DNA of 64,000 bases from Gordonia paraffinivorans NBRC 108238 (GCF_000344155.1 NZ_BAOQ01000026.1:1-64000); one strand, 5' to 3'. Positions 1 to 8,735 are shown, numbered from the stretch's first letter. Made by a program: numbers and translations. Notes: generated by a model from the letters alone, not told the origin.

Positions 1-362
1 GCCGCTGAGGCCTTCAACGAGCAGCTATTGTTGCTCCAACAAGCCGGTGTTGCATCGACTGGTTGAGCCCGGTCAATTCCGATCCCGCAGATTTGTGTCG
101 GCGCTCGACCGGCACGGCCTGGTCGGGTCGATGGGGGCGGGTCGGAGCCGCGGGTGACAACGCCGCGATGGAATCATTCTTCGCTGTGCTGCAGCGCAAC
201 GTCCTCGACCGGCAACGCTGGACCACCCGTGAGCGGCTGCGGATCGCGATCGTCACCTGGATCGAACGCACGTATCACTGTCGGCGCCGGCAAGCCCGCC
301 TCGGCCGGTTGACCCCGATCGAATACGAGACCATCATCAACACAGCCGCCTCCGCGGCATGA
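1..362 (+). pseudogene. IS3-type transposase (OrfB) 3' remnant, frameshifted
   Basis: C-terminal part of a DDE transposase of the IS3 type. Bases 74-135 read FVSALDRHGLVGSM in one frame. The continuation with GDNAAMESFF (the E is the likely third catalytic acidic residue) and the WIERTYH tail is in another frame and stops at 362. Removing one G from the run at 133-137 restores a continuous reading, so a single-base insertion broke the gene. The region before base 74 no longer matches the usual HHSD block, which suggests older decay, and the 5' part lies outside the window. The right inverted repeat should fall within about 40 bases after the stop but I could not define it. Inactive relic; family assignment is from remembered motif similarity. 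Confidence 0.75.
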
Positions 363-429
363 CACCGAAACTGTCACCTGATGGTGCAGCAGTCCCGGGT
401 TACACCACTACTTGGGGCTTGACCTATAA

Positions 430-715
430 GGGCTCTTCGAGCTTGCACGGGCAATGTCTGGTCAGGGGTTGTCGGCCGGGACGTCGGCGATGCGACCCGG
501 TCGGTGGTCGAGGTCGCCGCCGGTTCCGGCGTGTCGTGGACGACCGCACGCGCCGCGTTCATCGAGCACCCCCGACCTGGTGCTGGGCACCCTGCAACCG
601 GTAGAGGTCCTCGGGGTCGACGAAACTCGCCGCGGCAACCCCCGCTGAGTCCGTGGCAGCGGCGGACGGCGCTGGGTACGCACGGATCATCCAAGGACTG
701 GTGCTCGTTGTCGGA
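430..715 (+). pseudogene. ISL3-type transposase fragment, multiply broken
   Basis: Internal fragment resembling ISL3-family transposases. A helix-turn-helix-like stretch (VVEVAAGSGVSW, from about 504) runs to about 569. A shift within the C run at about 569-574 moves reading to the frame carrying VEVLGVDETRRGNPR. The tryptophan expected after NPR is replaced by TGA at 646-648. In-frame resemblance (a degraded RWVRTD block) fades by about 715. Neither end of the element is visible. Sitting directly beside an IS3 remnant, it marks this edge as an old insertion hot spot. Bases 716-881 hold no gene I can support; an imperfect dyad (805-816 with 849-859) precedes the next gene. Confidence 0.6.
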
Positions 716-881
716 CATGGTTGCCGAGTACCCAGCGCGTCGGCGCCCTACACAGGTGGCCGTCCTCGGCACTCGGCAACCCGATCCGGAGCCGGGGAGA
801 AGTCGGGTGTTTGGGGTGCCGGTAACCGGGGAAACCGGACGTGACCGTCCCCGACACCCGATGGGTGGTGTGTGAGAGTCC

Positions 882-1103
882 ATGTCACAGGAACAACCGT
901 CCGGATCGACGCCGATCGAGCCCGCGGAGACCGGCTCGTCGGTCTCGTCTCCCGACGACGCGCGGCGCACGGTCGACGAGCTGGAGGAAGAGCTCGTGGA
1001 CGAACCCTCCGAGCGCGACAGAGAAGCGGAACCGGCCGCGACCGAGGACGACAAGAGTGACCTGGCGACCCCGGCCGTCGGTGAACCCGAGCCACCGGAC
1101 TGA
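882..1103 (+). CDS. Small acidic hypothetical protein
   Basis: A 73-residue protein rich in Glu, Asp, Ser and Pro, with no membrane segment, no cysteine and no recognised domain; it looks disordered. The stop overlaps the start of the next gene (TGATG at 1101-1105), so the two are probably translationally coupled and functionally linked. There is only a weak purine stretch (GAGAG) before the ATG. I do not recognise the family. It may serve as a cytosolic partner or regulator of the downstream membrane protein, which is inference from position only. Confidence 0.6.
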   Translation: MSQEQPSGSTPIEPAETGSSVSSPDDARRTVDELEEELVDEPSERDREAEPAATEDDKSDLATPAVGEPEPPD

Positions 1104-2227
1104 TGCGTGACCCGACCGCCGTGCCGGAACGGGAGCGAACCCGTGAACGCGAAGGGGGAACGACGATCGCAGGACTGCGCATCGTGGCCGAACACGGCCT
1201 GCCCGAGGATCTCATCGGCCGAGCCGAGGACCGGATCCGGCAGATCGCCGACGCTTACGACCTCGAGTTCCGGGGTGTCACCGTCACCCGTGAGGTGACC
1301 CTGCAGGCGACGCCGCGGGGTGACCTCGAGACCGTCTGGGGCGCTGCTGATGCCGGCGACGAGGTCATCGTGTTCGTCACCGAGATGCCGCGTCTGTACG
1401 CGTCGGGTCCGGAGGCGCCGCTCCTCGGCAAGCGGTCGCGCAACAGCGTGGTGATGGCAGAGCTCGACACCGGCGGCAGCGCGGCCGTGGTGTCGCTGCC
1501 CGCCTTCGGCGCGTTGCCGAGGCGTCGCTTCCTGTCGGCCCTCGAGGCCGTCATCGAATCCCTGAAGGGCGGTACGCCAGACCCCTTCACCGGCCGCCGG
1601 GGTCTGGCCGTCGTCCACGAGGACGAGACCGATCACGTTCTGGCCGTGGGGTTTCGCAACCGGCTGCGCCTGACGGTCGGGATGGTGCGGGGCAACCGGC
1701 CGTGGCGCCTGATACCCACCTTGACGGGCATGACGGCCGCGGCCGCCGCCGCGGCCTCGTTCGGTGTCTTCTTCTCGACGATCTGGTCGATGGCCAACGC
1801 CCTGAGCAGCTGGCGCCTCGCCGCGATCTCCGTGCTCGCCCTTGTCCTCGCGTCGGTCTGGCTGATCGTGAACAACCGGCTGTGGGAACGGACTTCGGTG
1901 ACGTCGACGCCGCGGGCACGGCTCTACAACACGGCGACGGTCTGCACTGTCGCATTCAGTTGGATCGTTCTGTACGCATTCCTGTTCGGCGCGACCCTGG
2001 TCGCCGCGATGATCGTCATCGACGAGTCGTTCCTGAGCTCTCAGTTGGGATTTCCCGCGGAGTTCCGCAGTTATGTCCACCTCGCCTGGCTGGCGACGTC
2101 GATGGGTGTCTTCGCGGGCGCGCTGGGCTCCAGCGTGGACAGCCACGACGACGTGCTGCGCGCCACCTATGGTTACCGCGAGCGGTTGCGCCGCCAGAAG
2201 TCCGAGGGACCCGAGAACTCGGGATGA
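1103..2227 (+). CDS. Four-helix membrane protein with cytosolic N-terminal domain, unknown function
   Basis: A 374-residue protein. Residues 1-200 are soluble and mixed alpha/beta, with no catalytic motif I recognise. Hydrophobic segments lie at about 203-225, 238-256, 279-305 and 325-342, followed by a basic tail (YRERLRRQK). The start overlaps the stop of the small acidic gene before it by one base. The 22-base gap to the convergent SRPBCC gene leaves no room for a clear terminator. No function is assigned. Confidence 0.75.
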   Translation: MRDPTAVPERERTREREGGTTIAGLRIVAEHGLPEDLIGRAEDRIRQIADAYDLEFRGVTVTREVTLQATPRGDLETVWGAADAGDEVIVFVTEMPRLYASGPEAPLLGKRSRNSVVMAELDTGGSAAVVSLPAFGALPRRRFLSALEAVIESLKGGTPDPFTGRRGLAVVHEDETDHVLAVGFRNRLRLTVGMVRGNRPWRLIPTLTGMTAAAAAAASFGVFFSTIWSMANALSSWRLAAISVLALVLASVWLIVNNRLWERTSVTSTPRARLYNTATVCTVAFSWIVLYAFLFGATLVAAMIVIDESFLSSQLGFPAEFRSYVHLAWLATSMGVFAGALGSSVDSHDDVLRATYGYRERLRRQKSEGPENSG

Positions 2228-2249
2228 CCGGGTCCACCCGGTGAGGACG

Positions 2250-2684
2250 TCAGCCGGCCTTGCGCTCGGCGAGCATCGCGAGGCGCCGTAGGCACTCGTT
2301 CAGCCGCGGCGACATCGCGGTCTGCTGGATCACCGGGGGAATCCACTTCAGCGGGGCGGTCTCGACGAACTCCTCCATGCCGATGAGCGAGCCGTCGCCG
2401 TCCTTCTCGATCGTCATGCGAATCCGGGCCCGGCCGAAAGGCCATGCGGCGGCGGACAGTTCGAGCAGTCCGGCCTTCGATTCGATGGACTCGGTCTCGT
2501 CGTTCAGCAGGGCGGGCCACAGACCGACCGAGTGGTGGATCCGGGCGCCGGCCTGGGGCCAGTGATCGTCGACGTCGCGGATGCGGGAGGCTCCCACGAC
2601 CCAGGAGGCGTAGAGCCATCCGTTCGAGAGGATCGACCACACCTGGGCCGGGGTCGCTGACGTGTGTCGTTCGACGCGGTTCAT
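2250..2684 (-). CDS. SRPBCC-family (START/Bet v1-like) protein
   Basis: A 144-residue protein starting MNRVERHTSA, with the pattern typical of polyketide-cyclase/SRPBCC folds: an early TPAQVWSIL helix, a central beta region and a long C-terminal helix (RLNECLRRLAMLAE). Such proteins bind hydrophobic ligands in a deep cavity. Its ATG overlaps the TGA of the CrtI-like gene upstream (ATGA, 2681-2684), so the two are co-translated. It may bind or deliver the lipid or isoprenoid-like substrate of that enzyme (inference). Length is normal for the family. Confidence 0.85.
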   Translation of the reverse strand: MNRVERHTSATPAQVWSILSNGWLYASWVVGASRIRDVDDHWPQAGARIHHSVGLWPALLNDETESIESKAGLLELSAAAWPFGRARIRMTIEKDGDGSLIGMEEFVETAPLKWIPPVIQQTAMSPRLNECLRRLAMLAERKAG

Positions 2685-4306
2685 CGTCGTGCTCCGTTCG
2701 ATTGTGGGGTATCGGGTCGCGGGGGCTTGGTGAGGAGCTCGGTCACCCGTCTGCTCAACGCCCGCCGGGGTAGTCCGCGCAGTCCGTCGTGTGCGAGTGC
2801 CGCACGTGCGGCGTTGTTCCCGCACGCGCCGTGGACGCCGCCGCCCGGGTGGGCACTCGAGCCCGCGAGATAGAGGCGTCCGACCGGGGTGATCGCACCG
2901 CCCAGGCCGGGCGTCGGGCGAAAGACCAACTGCTGGAACAACTGCGAGGTCCCTCCGTTCACGGCGCCGCCGACGAGGTTGGCGTCGGCCGCCTGGAGGT
3001 CGCGCGGCGTCTGCACGTGGCGCTCGACGATCAGGTCCGACACGCCCGGGGCATGGGCCTCGAGGACCGCGTCCATCCGCGCCGCCAGGTATCGGGCGGC
3101 CTCGTCGTCGGTGACACCCCGCGGCAGGTGACTGTACGACCACGCGCTCTCGGTGCCGGCCGGCGACCTGGTGGGATCGGCGGCCGTCATCTGTCCGAAC
3201 AGCAGGAACGGCTGTTCGGGGATGTTGCCGGTCTCGATGTCGGTGGTCGAGGAGGCGATGGTGTGGGAGTCGGCGCCGAGGTGAACCGTGCCCGCGCCAC
3301 TCAGGTTCTCGCTGCGCCACGGGATCGCGCCGCCGATCGCGTAGTTGATCTTCACCACCGGGGTGTCCCAGGTGAAGGTCTCCAGATCGGCGAGGACACG
3401 GGCGGGCACGTCGTCGGCCGACAGGAGTCGGGTGTACAGATCGGGCGCGGAGACGTCGGCGAGCACGGCCCGTCGGGCGGGCCACAGGCGGCCCCCGCCG
3501 TCGACGACGCCGACCGCCCGGCCGCCCCGTGTCTCGATCCGCGTGACCGGGGTGTCGCAGTGCACCTGCACGCCGGCCTTCTCGGCCCTGCGCCGGAGCG
3601 CCTGTGCCAACTGCTCGGCTCCTCCCACGGGAACCGGGTAACCGGTGTCCTGGCCCAGCATCGTGAGCAGGTAACCCATCACCCCGCTGCCGGGGGCGTC
3701 GAGGGGGATGTCGGCGTGCAGGGCGTTGCCGAGGATGAGCAGGCGTGCCTTCTCGCCGTGGAACAGTTCGCGGACCATCTGGTTCGCCGGCAACAGCAGG
3801 AACCGGGCCAGGCGCAGCGCATCGGCGGTGCCCGACGACCGCAGTGCGCGCAGCAGCGCGCGGACCGGTGGAAACGGGCCGAAGAGCGAGTTCAGGAGGA
3901 TCGGCCGGACGGTGGTCTGCCACTGGGCGACGAGGTCGAGCCACCTCGTGCCGTCGCGGGGGGCGAACCGCGCGAGGTGCGCCGCGGTGTCGGCGGGGTC
4001 GGGGTGGACCACCGGGGCGTCGTCGTCGGAGGGGCCGGCCGGGTGTCCGAAGGCGAACGGCGCCCGACTCCATGTCAGACCGTGCGACCCCAGGTCGAGA
4101 TCGGCGAAGACCGGAGAGGCCACCGCGAGGGGGAAGAAGGCGCTGAACAGGTCGGTCACGTATCCCGGTGTCAGTTCGGCGCTCTTGATCGCCCCGCCGA
4201 CCTGCGGCGCGGCTTCGAGGACGGTCACGTCCCAGCCGGCGTCGGCGAGACGGATGGCCGCGATCAGCCCGTTGTGCCCGGCGCCGACGACGACTGCATC
4301 AGACAC
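2681..4306 (-). CDS. Phytoene desaturase-like FAD oxidoreductase (NAD(P)/FAD family)
   Basis: A 541-residue protein with an N-terminal dinucleotide-binding fold (VVVGAGHNGLIAA, then VLEAAPQVGG) and a C-terminal FAD block (GRLYLAGSSAHPGGGVHGACG), the plan of CrtI-like amine-oxidase-superfamily enzymes. The GTG start at 4306 is chosen because a GGGGG ribosome site lies five bases upstream; the reading frame stays open further upstream but with no better start. It is separate from the true carotenoid locus at 35-43 kb and has an SRPBCC partner overlapping its stop. Substrate unknown: a lipid, retinoid or isoprenoid redox reaction is plausible, but carotenoid desaturation is not proven. Confidence 0.8.
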   Translation of the reverse strand: MSDAVVVGAGHNGLIAAIRLADAGWDVTVLEAAPQVGGAIKSAELTPGYVTDLFSAFFPLAVASPVFADLDLGSHGLTWSRAPFAFGHPAGPSDDDAPVVHPDPADTAAHLARFAPRDGTRWLDLVAQWQTTVRPILLNSLFGPFPPVRALLRALRSSGTADALRLARFLLLPANQMVRELFHGEKARLLILGNALHADIPLDAPGSGVMGYLLTMLGQDTGYPVPVGGAEQLAQALRRRAEKAGVQVHCDTPVTRIETRGGRAVGVVDGGGRLWPARRAVLADVSAPDLYTRLLSADDVPARVLADLETFTWDTPVVKINYAIGGAIPWRSENLSGAGTVHLGADSHTIASSTTDIETGNIPEQPFLLFGQMTAADPTRSPAGTESAWSYSHLPRGVTDDEAARYLAARMDAVLEAHAPGVSDLIVERHVQTPRDLQAADANLVGGAVNGGTSQLFQQLVFRPTPGLGGAITPVGRLYLAGSSAHPGGGVHGACGNNAARAALAHDGLRGLPRRALSRRVTELLTKPPRPDTPQSNGARR

Positions 4307-4361
4307 GTGACCCCCTGTTCCGGTGCTGGAGACGGCCCGCTCGGTCACGGGCGTGTTCGGC

Positions 4362-4386
4362 TCACGGTAGTCACGTCTACCCGTGA
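4362..4386. promoter_or_regulatory. Operator-like palindrome in divergent promoter region
   Basis: TCACGGTAG (4362-4370) and CTACCCGTGA (4377-4386) form an almost perfect dyad (one extra C) around a 6-base centre. It lies between the divergent CrtI-like gene and the SDR gene, so it could be one operator controlling both. No regulator gene is adjacent. Confidence 0.5.
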
Positions 4387-4457
4387 CGAGGGGTGATAAA
4401 CGCGCGGCCGGTCGTCGCGGGAGGTGTGGGCGTCTGCCGCACGGGTAGTCCGACGGC

Positions 4458-5354
4458 GTGACGTTCCCCCGAGATCCCACCATGCCCTGGTACCCGCGAG
4501 TGACCGATGAGAGGCTGCGCCGCCTGTGCGGGGGCCGGCCCGCGGTGGTCACCGGGGCCGGGTCGGGCATGGGGAGGGAACTGGCGCACCGACTGTCGGC
4601 GGCCGGGGTCCGGGTACTGGTCAGCGACATCGACGACGCGGCGCTCGGTGAGACGGTGACGAGCTCGCCTGGCGGGGGCGCACCGCTCGTCGCGGCCGGA
4701 CTCGATGTCGCGGACGCCGACGCGGTGGCGGCCTATGTTCACGACGTGGTCGGCCGCGAGGGGCCGCCCGCGCTGGTCCTGAACAACGCCGGGATCACCA
4801 TGGTCGCGGGCGTGCACGAAGAGGACGATCGACACGCCCGCCGGATCATGGCGGTCAACTTCGGCGGCGTGGTGAACGGGACGACCGCGTTCCTGCCGCA
4901 CCTCGAGGCCGCGGGAGGCGGGCACATCGTGAACACCTCCAGCGCGTTCGGACTGCTCGGCGCCCCGGCGCAATCGGCCTACTCGGCGTCGAAGTTCGCG
5001 GTTCGCGGCTTCTCGGAGTCGGTTCAGAAACAGTTGCGGGACAACGGTTCACCGGTACGCATCCAAATCGTGTGTCCGGGCGCGGTGCACACCGCGATAG
5101 CGCGGCGCGCCCGGTATGTCGATCCTGCGGTCCGCGACTTCGTGACCCGCGGCTTCGACCATCGGCTGCCCGGCACCCGCCCGAGGGCCGCTGCGGCGGC
5201 GATCCTCTCGGGCGTCGTCGCCGGACGCGACCGGATTCTCGTGGGGCCGGACGCCCGCGCCCTCGACATCGGTGTGCGAGTGTTCGCGGGGGCACTCCAG
5301 CGGCCACTCGCCACGATCACCGGACCGGTGTTCCGGCGGATGATCGTGGCGTGA
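4458..5354 (+). CDS. SDR-family NAD(P)-dependent oxidoreductase
   Basis: A 298-residue classical short-chain dehydrogenase. It has the cofactor glycine motif TGAGSGMG (residues 32-39), NNAG at 109-112, a catalytic Ser at 161/162 and YSASK with Tyr175 and Lys179. After the catalytic core comes the PGAVHT cofactor loop. A GTG start is used; a TAGTCC box lies six bases before it, so a leaderless transcript is possible. The gene diverges from the CrtI-like/SRPBCC pair across a palindrome and converges on the Rieske-flavoprotein gene with six bases between stops. Reduction or oxidation of an alcohol/ketone is secure; the substrate is unknown. Confidence 0.88.
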   Translation: MTFPRDPTMPWYPRVTDERLRRLCGGRPAVVTGAGSGMGRELAHRLSAAGVRVLVSDIDDAALGETVTSSPGGGAPLVAAGLDVADADAVAAYVHDVVGREGPPALVLNNAGITMVAGVHEEDDRHARRIMAVNFGGVVNGTTAFLPHLEAAGGGHIVNTSSAFGLLGAPAQSAYSASKFAVRGFSESVQKQLRDNGSPVRIQIVCPGAVHTAIARRARYVDPAVRDFVTRGFDHRLPGTRPRAAAAAILSGVVAGRDRILVGPDARALDIGVRVFAGALQRPLATITGPVFRRMIVA

Positions 5355-5360
5355 CGTCGC

Positions 5361-6902
5361 TCATCGATCGTGCGACGGCGACGGGGCGGTGGGCAACGGC
5401 CGGGTGGCCGGCCCCTCCAGTACCTCGCCGGTGTGGCTGAATCGCGAGCCGTGAAGAGGGCAGTCCCAGGACTGTTCGGCGTCGTTCCAACGCAGCACGC
5501 CGTAGAGGTGGGTGCACAGGGGTGCGACCGAGCGGGTCTGGCCGGCCACCGTGCACACGCCCTTGGGTGCCACGCCCGAGTGCCCGACACTGCCCTCGCC
5601 CTCCGGCGGAGAGGACTCGGTGGGCTTGAGCAGGCTCAGGTAGCCGCCGGCCATGTACGCGGCGACCTGGGCGTTCGCGGATGCCGCCGAGCGGAGCGAG
5701 CCCGGCCTCGTCACCTCGGTGGAGCGCCAGGGACGAAGACTCTTCGACCAGGGTGGCTCCTTCCCGAGGATGCGGCCGGTCATCGACAGCGCCGCGGCCA
5801 CCCCGTTGGTGAGACCCCATTTCGCGAATCCTGTTGCGACCTGGACGCTTTCCATCTTCGGCAGCAACTCGCCGACGTACGGCAGTTCGTCGATGGTCGT
5901 GTAGTCCTGCGCCGACCACCGCGCGACCATCCGGGCGGTGGGGAAGTGCTCCTGTGTCCACTCGATCATGTCCAGCGCATGTCGGCGCTCGGACTTCGTG
6001 CGCCCGACCTCGTGTCCGAAGCCGCCGACCATCAGCAGCTCCCCGTCGTGGCCGGGCCGGGTGGCGGTCCGCAACGAGACGGACGGGTTGTCCGCGCCCA
6101 GGTACATCTGACGGGGGATCTCCTCGTCGACGGTGAACGCCGCCGCGTAGGACCGCTGGGGGTGGAGGCGCGCGAAGAAGGCGGCGCGGTCGAGGAACGG
6201 GACGCCGGTGGCGAGGACGACAGAGTCCGCCTGCACCTCACCGGCATCGGTGGTGAGGGTGTGGGGTGTCCCATGGCGCAGCCCCTGCACGCGGACCCCC
6301 TCGTACAGGTGCCCGCCGTGGGCCCGGAGATCGTCGGCGAGAGCTCTCAGCACCACCATGGGGTCGATCTGGGCCTGTCCGTCGAGCCGGATCGCGGACC
6401 GGACGTCGAACGGCAGCTCCGGGGCGTCGACGTGCTCGACCGGGATGCCGAAGTCGCGACAGGCCCGGTATTCCTGCTCCACCTTCTTCGCTCCCGACGA
6501 GGTGGCGGCGAAGGTGAGTGCCGCCCGCTCGTCGACCTGCAGGCCGCGGTGGGTGAGGTAGTGGCGCAGCCACGCCTGGCCCTCCCTGTTCGCCTGGATG
6601 TAGTCCTCGACCGCGCCCTTGCCGTGGCGACTCGCGATGGACGAGAGTCTTGTGCCCTGCAGCAGCGAGAGCTTGCCGGTGGTGTGACCGGTCGCCGCGG
6701 CGCCGATGTGGCGGGCCTCGAGGACCGCGACCCGCCGGCCGGCACGGGCGAGCAGGAGACCGGTGGTCAGTCCGGTGATCCCGGCGCCGACGACGACCTG
6801 ATCGTAGGTCTCGACGGTGCCGAACGGCGTCGTCTCGGGGCGGACGTCGGGCAGGCCGCCGAGATCGGTGTCGGTGGCCGGGTCGAACCAGAGGGTCTTC
6901 AT
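5361..6902 (-). CDS. FAD-dependent oxidoreductase with C-terminal Rieske domain
   Basis: A 513-residue two-domain protein. Residues about 33-390 are a DAO/glycine-oxidase-like FAD domain (VVVGAGITGLTTG, then VLEARHIGAAATG). The C-terminal 80 residues are a Rieske [2Fe-2S] domain with ligands Cys463, His465, Cys481 and His484. This architecture is widespread in actinobacteria, where electrons are assumed to pass between flavin and cluster; the physiological substrate is not known. Single gene, convergent with the SDR gene. A TTGACA lies upstream (complement of 6931-6936) but I see no matching -10. Confidence 0.88.
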   Translation of the reverse strand: MKTLWFDPATDTDLGGLPDVRPETTPFGTVETYDQVVVGAGITGLTTGLLLARAGRRVAVLEARHIGAAATGHTTGKLSLLQGTRLSSIASRHGKGAVEDYIQANREGQAWLRHYLTHRGLQVDERAALTFAATSSGAKKVEQEYRACRDFGIPVEHVDAPELPFDVRSAIRLDGQAQIDPMVVLRALADDLRAHGGHLYEGVRVQGLRHGTPHTLTTDAGEVQADSVVLATGVPFLDRAAFFARLHPQRSYAAAFTVDEEIPRQMYLGADNPSVSLRTATRPGHDGELLMVGGFGHEVGRTKSERRHALDMIEWTQEHFPTARMVARWSAQDYTTIDELPYVGELLPKMESVQVATGFAKWGLTNGVAAALSMTGRILGKEPPWSKSLRPWRSTEVTRPGSLRSAASANAQVAAYMAGGYLSLLKPTESSPPEGEGSVGHSGVAPKGVCTVAGQTRSVAPLCTHLYGVLRWNDAEQSWDCPLHGSRFSHTGEVLEGPATRPLPTAPSPSHDR

Positions 6903-7003
6903 GTCCGTGGGGGTTGCCCCGGCCGGCGCTTGTCAAACATGTCGGCCGGTCGCGTACCTGCCGGGAACCTGCCGACTGTCGGCGCGTGCGAGCTGCGGGT
7001 AAG

Positions 7004-7026
7004 GTTTTCGACTGGGAATCGAAAAC
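7004..7026 (+). promoter_or_regulatory. Operator-like palindrome upstream of nadB
   Basis: GTTTTCGA (7004-7011) and TCGAAAAC (7019-7026) are perfect 8-base arms around 7 bases. They sit just after a possible -10 (TAAGGT, 7000-7005) and before the leader ORF of nadB. A repressor site or an RNA hairpin is possible. The regulator is unknown; no local candidate. Confidence 0.5.
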
Positions 7027-7041
7027 GGTTGCGGAGGGTTG

Positions 7042-7077
7042 ATGACGACGCATCCGACGAGAGGCGGACGACCATGA
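7042..7077 (+). CDS. Putative 11-residue leader peptide coupled to nadB
   Basis: ATG at 7042 opens an 11-codon frame (MTTHPTRGGRP) ending in a TGA at 7075-7077 that overlaps the nadB ATG (ATGA). It has a better ribosome site (GGAGGG at 7033-7038) than nadB itself, so nadB may be translated partly by re-initiation. The short frame could be chance; the exact 4-base overlap is what makes it notable. Confidence 0.4.
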   Translation: MTTHPTRGGRP

Positions 7078-8735
7078 ACATGCCCGGGCACCCCGCGCCG
7101 CAGGCCGAGTTCCTGCGCGGCGCCCTCCGCCGTGCCGATCTGGTCGTCGTCGGCGCGGGCGTCGCCGGGCTCACCGCCGCGTTGAGCGCCGCCGAGAGCG
7201 GCCTGTCGGTGGTCGTCGTCAACAAGGGCCCGCAGTGGAGCCCCGACCGCGGCGAACAGCCGACCTCCACCTTCTACGCGCAGGGCGGGGTCGCGGTGGT
7301 CATGCCCGGGCGGCGGGTGGCCGTCGCCGACGACGCCGATTCGGTCGAACTGCACCTCGAGGACACCCTCGCCGCCGGTGCCGGGCTCACCGACCCCGCC
7401 GCCTCGCGTCCGATCCTTGCCGACGGGTGGGCTGCCGTGTCGGCCCTGATCGACTGGGGCGCGGACTTCGACCGCGACGGGTCTGGCGAGCTGCTGCGCA
7501 CCCGCGAGGGCGGACATTCGGTCCGCCGCATCATCCACGCCGGCGGCGACGCCACCGGGGCGGCCATCCAACGGGCCCTGCACGACGCGGTCGCGCGGTT
7601 CACGCGCGGCGGTTCGATCGAGTTCCTCGACGAGGCGATCGTGACCCGCGTCCTGCTCGACGAGGGGCGGGCGACGGGCGTGGAATACCTGTCGGCGGGA
7701 CGGCGCGGCGTGGTCGCGGCCCCGACGGTGCTCCTCGCGACCGGCGGAGCGGGGCACCTCTATGTCGCGACGACCAACCCGGCCGGCGCCACCGGCGACG
7801 GGATCGCGCTGGCCCTGCGCGCCGGCGCGCTCGTCGCCGACCTGGAGTTCATCCAGTTCCACCCGACCATGCTCCACACCCCCGGAGCCCGTGGTCGCCG
7901 CACGCTCGTCAGCGAGGCGGTGCGCGGCGAGGGCGGCCGCCTCGTCGACGTCCTCGGTCGCCCGGTCACCGCGGGCGTGCACCCGATGGGCGACCTCGCC
8001 CCGCGCGACGTCGTCGCCAACGCGGTGGAGGCCGCGATCGAGGCGAGCGGCCACCCCTGCGTCTACCTGGACACCTCTGCGGTCGCCGACTTCGAACGGC
8101 GGTTCCCGACGGTGAGCGCGGGAATCCGCGCCGCGGGCCTCGACCCCGCGGACCACCGGATTCCCGTCGTACCGGGTGCGCACTACCTCTGCGGCGGCGT
8201 CGTGACCGACGACGAGGGGCGCACCGCTGTCGATGGTCTGCTCGCGGCCGGCGAGGTGGCCCGCACCGGACTCCACGGGGCCAACCGCCTGGCGTCGAAC
8301 AGTCTCCTCGAAGGGCTGGTGATGGGGCGTCGCGCCGCCCGGGTCGCCGTGGGACGGCGAGACCTGCCGATCGCAGATCTCGCGTCGCCGGACGGACCGT
8401 CGAGCGGGGGCGCGGTCCCGGTCCTCGACCGGGATCTCCTGCAGGACACCATGACACGACGCGTCGCACTGAGACGGTCGGCCGACGGTCTCGCCGAGGC
8501 GTCCGCGCTGCTCCGCTCGGCACCGAGGCGGGTCCCGACGACGGTGCGCGAGATCGAGGATGCGGCACTGACCTTGACCGCCGCGGCGGTGGTCGCCGCG
8601 GCCGAGGCCAGGACCGAGTCACGGGGCTCGCACGTGCGCATCGACTTCCCGGAGACGTCCGGGGCCGGTTGCTCACATGCATTCCGCCTCGTCGACGGCG
8701 AGGTGCGCGCCGCGGTTCTCGCCGCCGCGGTCTGA
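7074..8735 (+). CDS. nadB: L-aspartate oxidase
   Basis: A 553-residue flavoenzyme that oxidises L-aspartate to iminoaspartate, the first step of de novo NAD synthesis. Seen: GAGVAG at residues 27-32, the TREGGHS and HAGGDATG blocks, FIQFHPT, SEAVRGEGG, HPMGDLAPRDVV, VPGAHYLCGG and the FAD-binding GLHGANRLASNSLLEGL. These match the NadB/succinate-dehydrogenase flavoprotein family along the full length. Unlike the usual nadABC arrangement, no nadA or nadC is adjacent; the next gene is a hydrolase. ATG 7074 (RBS GAGGCGGA) is taken as the start. A palindrome and an 11-codon leader frame precede it, suggesting regulation at transcription or translation. Whether a second nadB exists elsewhere cannot be judged here. 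Confidence 0.92.
   Translation: MNMPGHPAPQAEFLRGALRRADLVVVGAGVAGLTAALSAAESGLSVVVVNKGPQWSPDRGEQPTSTFYAQGGVAVVMPGRRVAVADDADSVELHLEDTLAAGAGLTDPAASRPILADGWAAVSALIDWGADFDRDGSGELLRTREGGHSVRRIIHAGGDATGAAIQRALHDAVARFTRGGSIEFLDEAIVTRVLLDEGRATGVEYLSAGRRGVVAAPTVLLATGGAGHLYVATTNPAGATGDGIALALRAGALVADLEFIQFHPTMLHTPGARGRRTLVSEAVRGEGGRLVDVLGRPVTAGVHPMGDLAPRDVVANAVEAAIEASGHPCVYLDTSAVADFERRFPTVSAGIRAAGLDPADHRIPVVPGAHYLCGGVVTDDEGRTAVDGLLAAGEVARTGLHGANRLASNSLLEGLVMGRRAARVAVGRRDLPIADLASPDGPSSGGAVPVLDRDLLQDTMTRRVALRRSADGLAEASALLRSAPRRVPTTVREIEDAALTLTAAAVVAAAEARTESRGSHVRIDFPETSGAGCSHAFRLVDGEVRAAVLAAAV

Noticed and set aside
374-2146. Long minus-strand open frame over the membrane-protein gene
   Set aside because: Low-complexity Arg/Gly/His-rich translation with no domain; it is a GC-rich shadow of the plus-strand gene.
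2681-4306. A third carotenoid desaturase of the crt pathway
   Set aside because: Family match only; it is 30 kb from the crt locus and paired with an SRPBCC protein, so no carotenoid role is claimed.
2789-4396. 535-codon plus-strand open frame opposite the CrtI-like gene
   Set aside because: No family resemblance; the minus-strand frame has full FAD motifs and a ribosome site.
5370-7073. Very long upstream extension of the nadB frame
   Set aside because: It only runs antisense to the Rieske flavoprotein; nadB family similarity begins just after ATG 7074.
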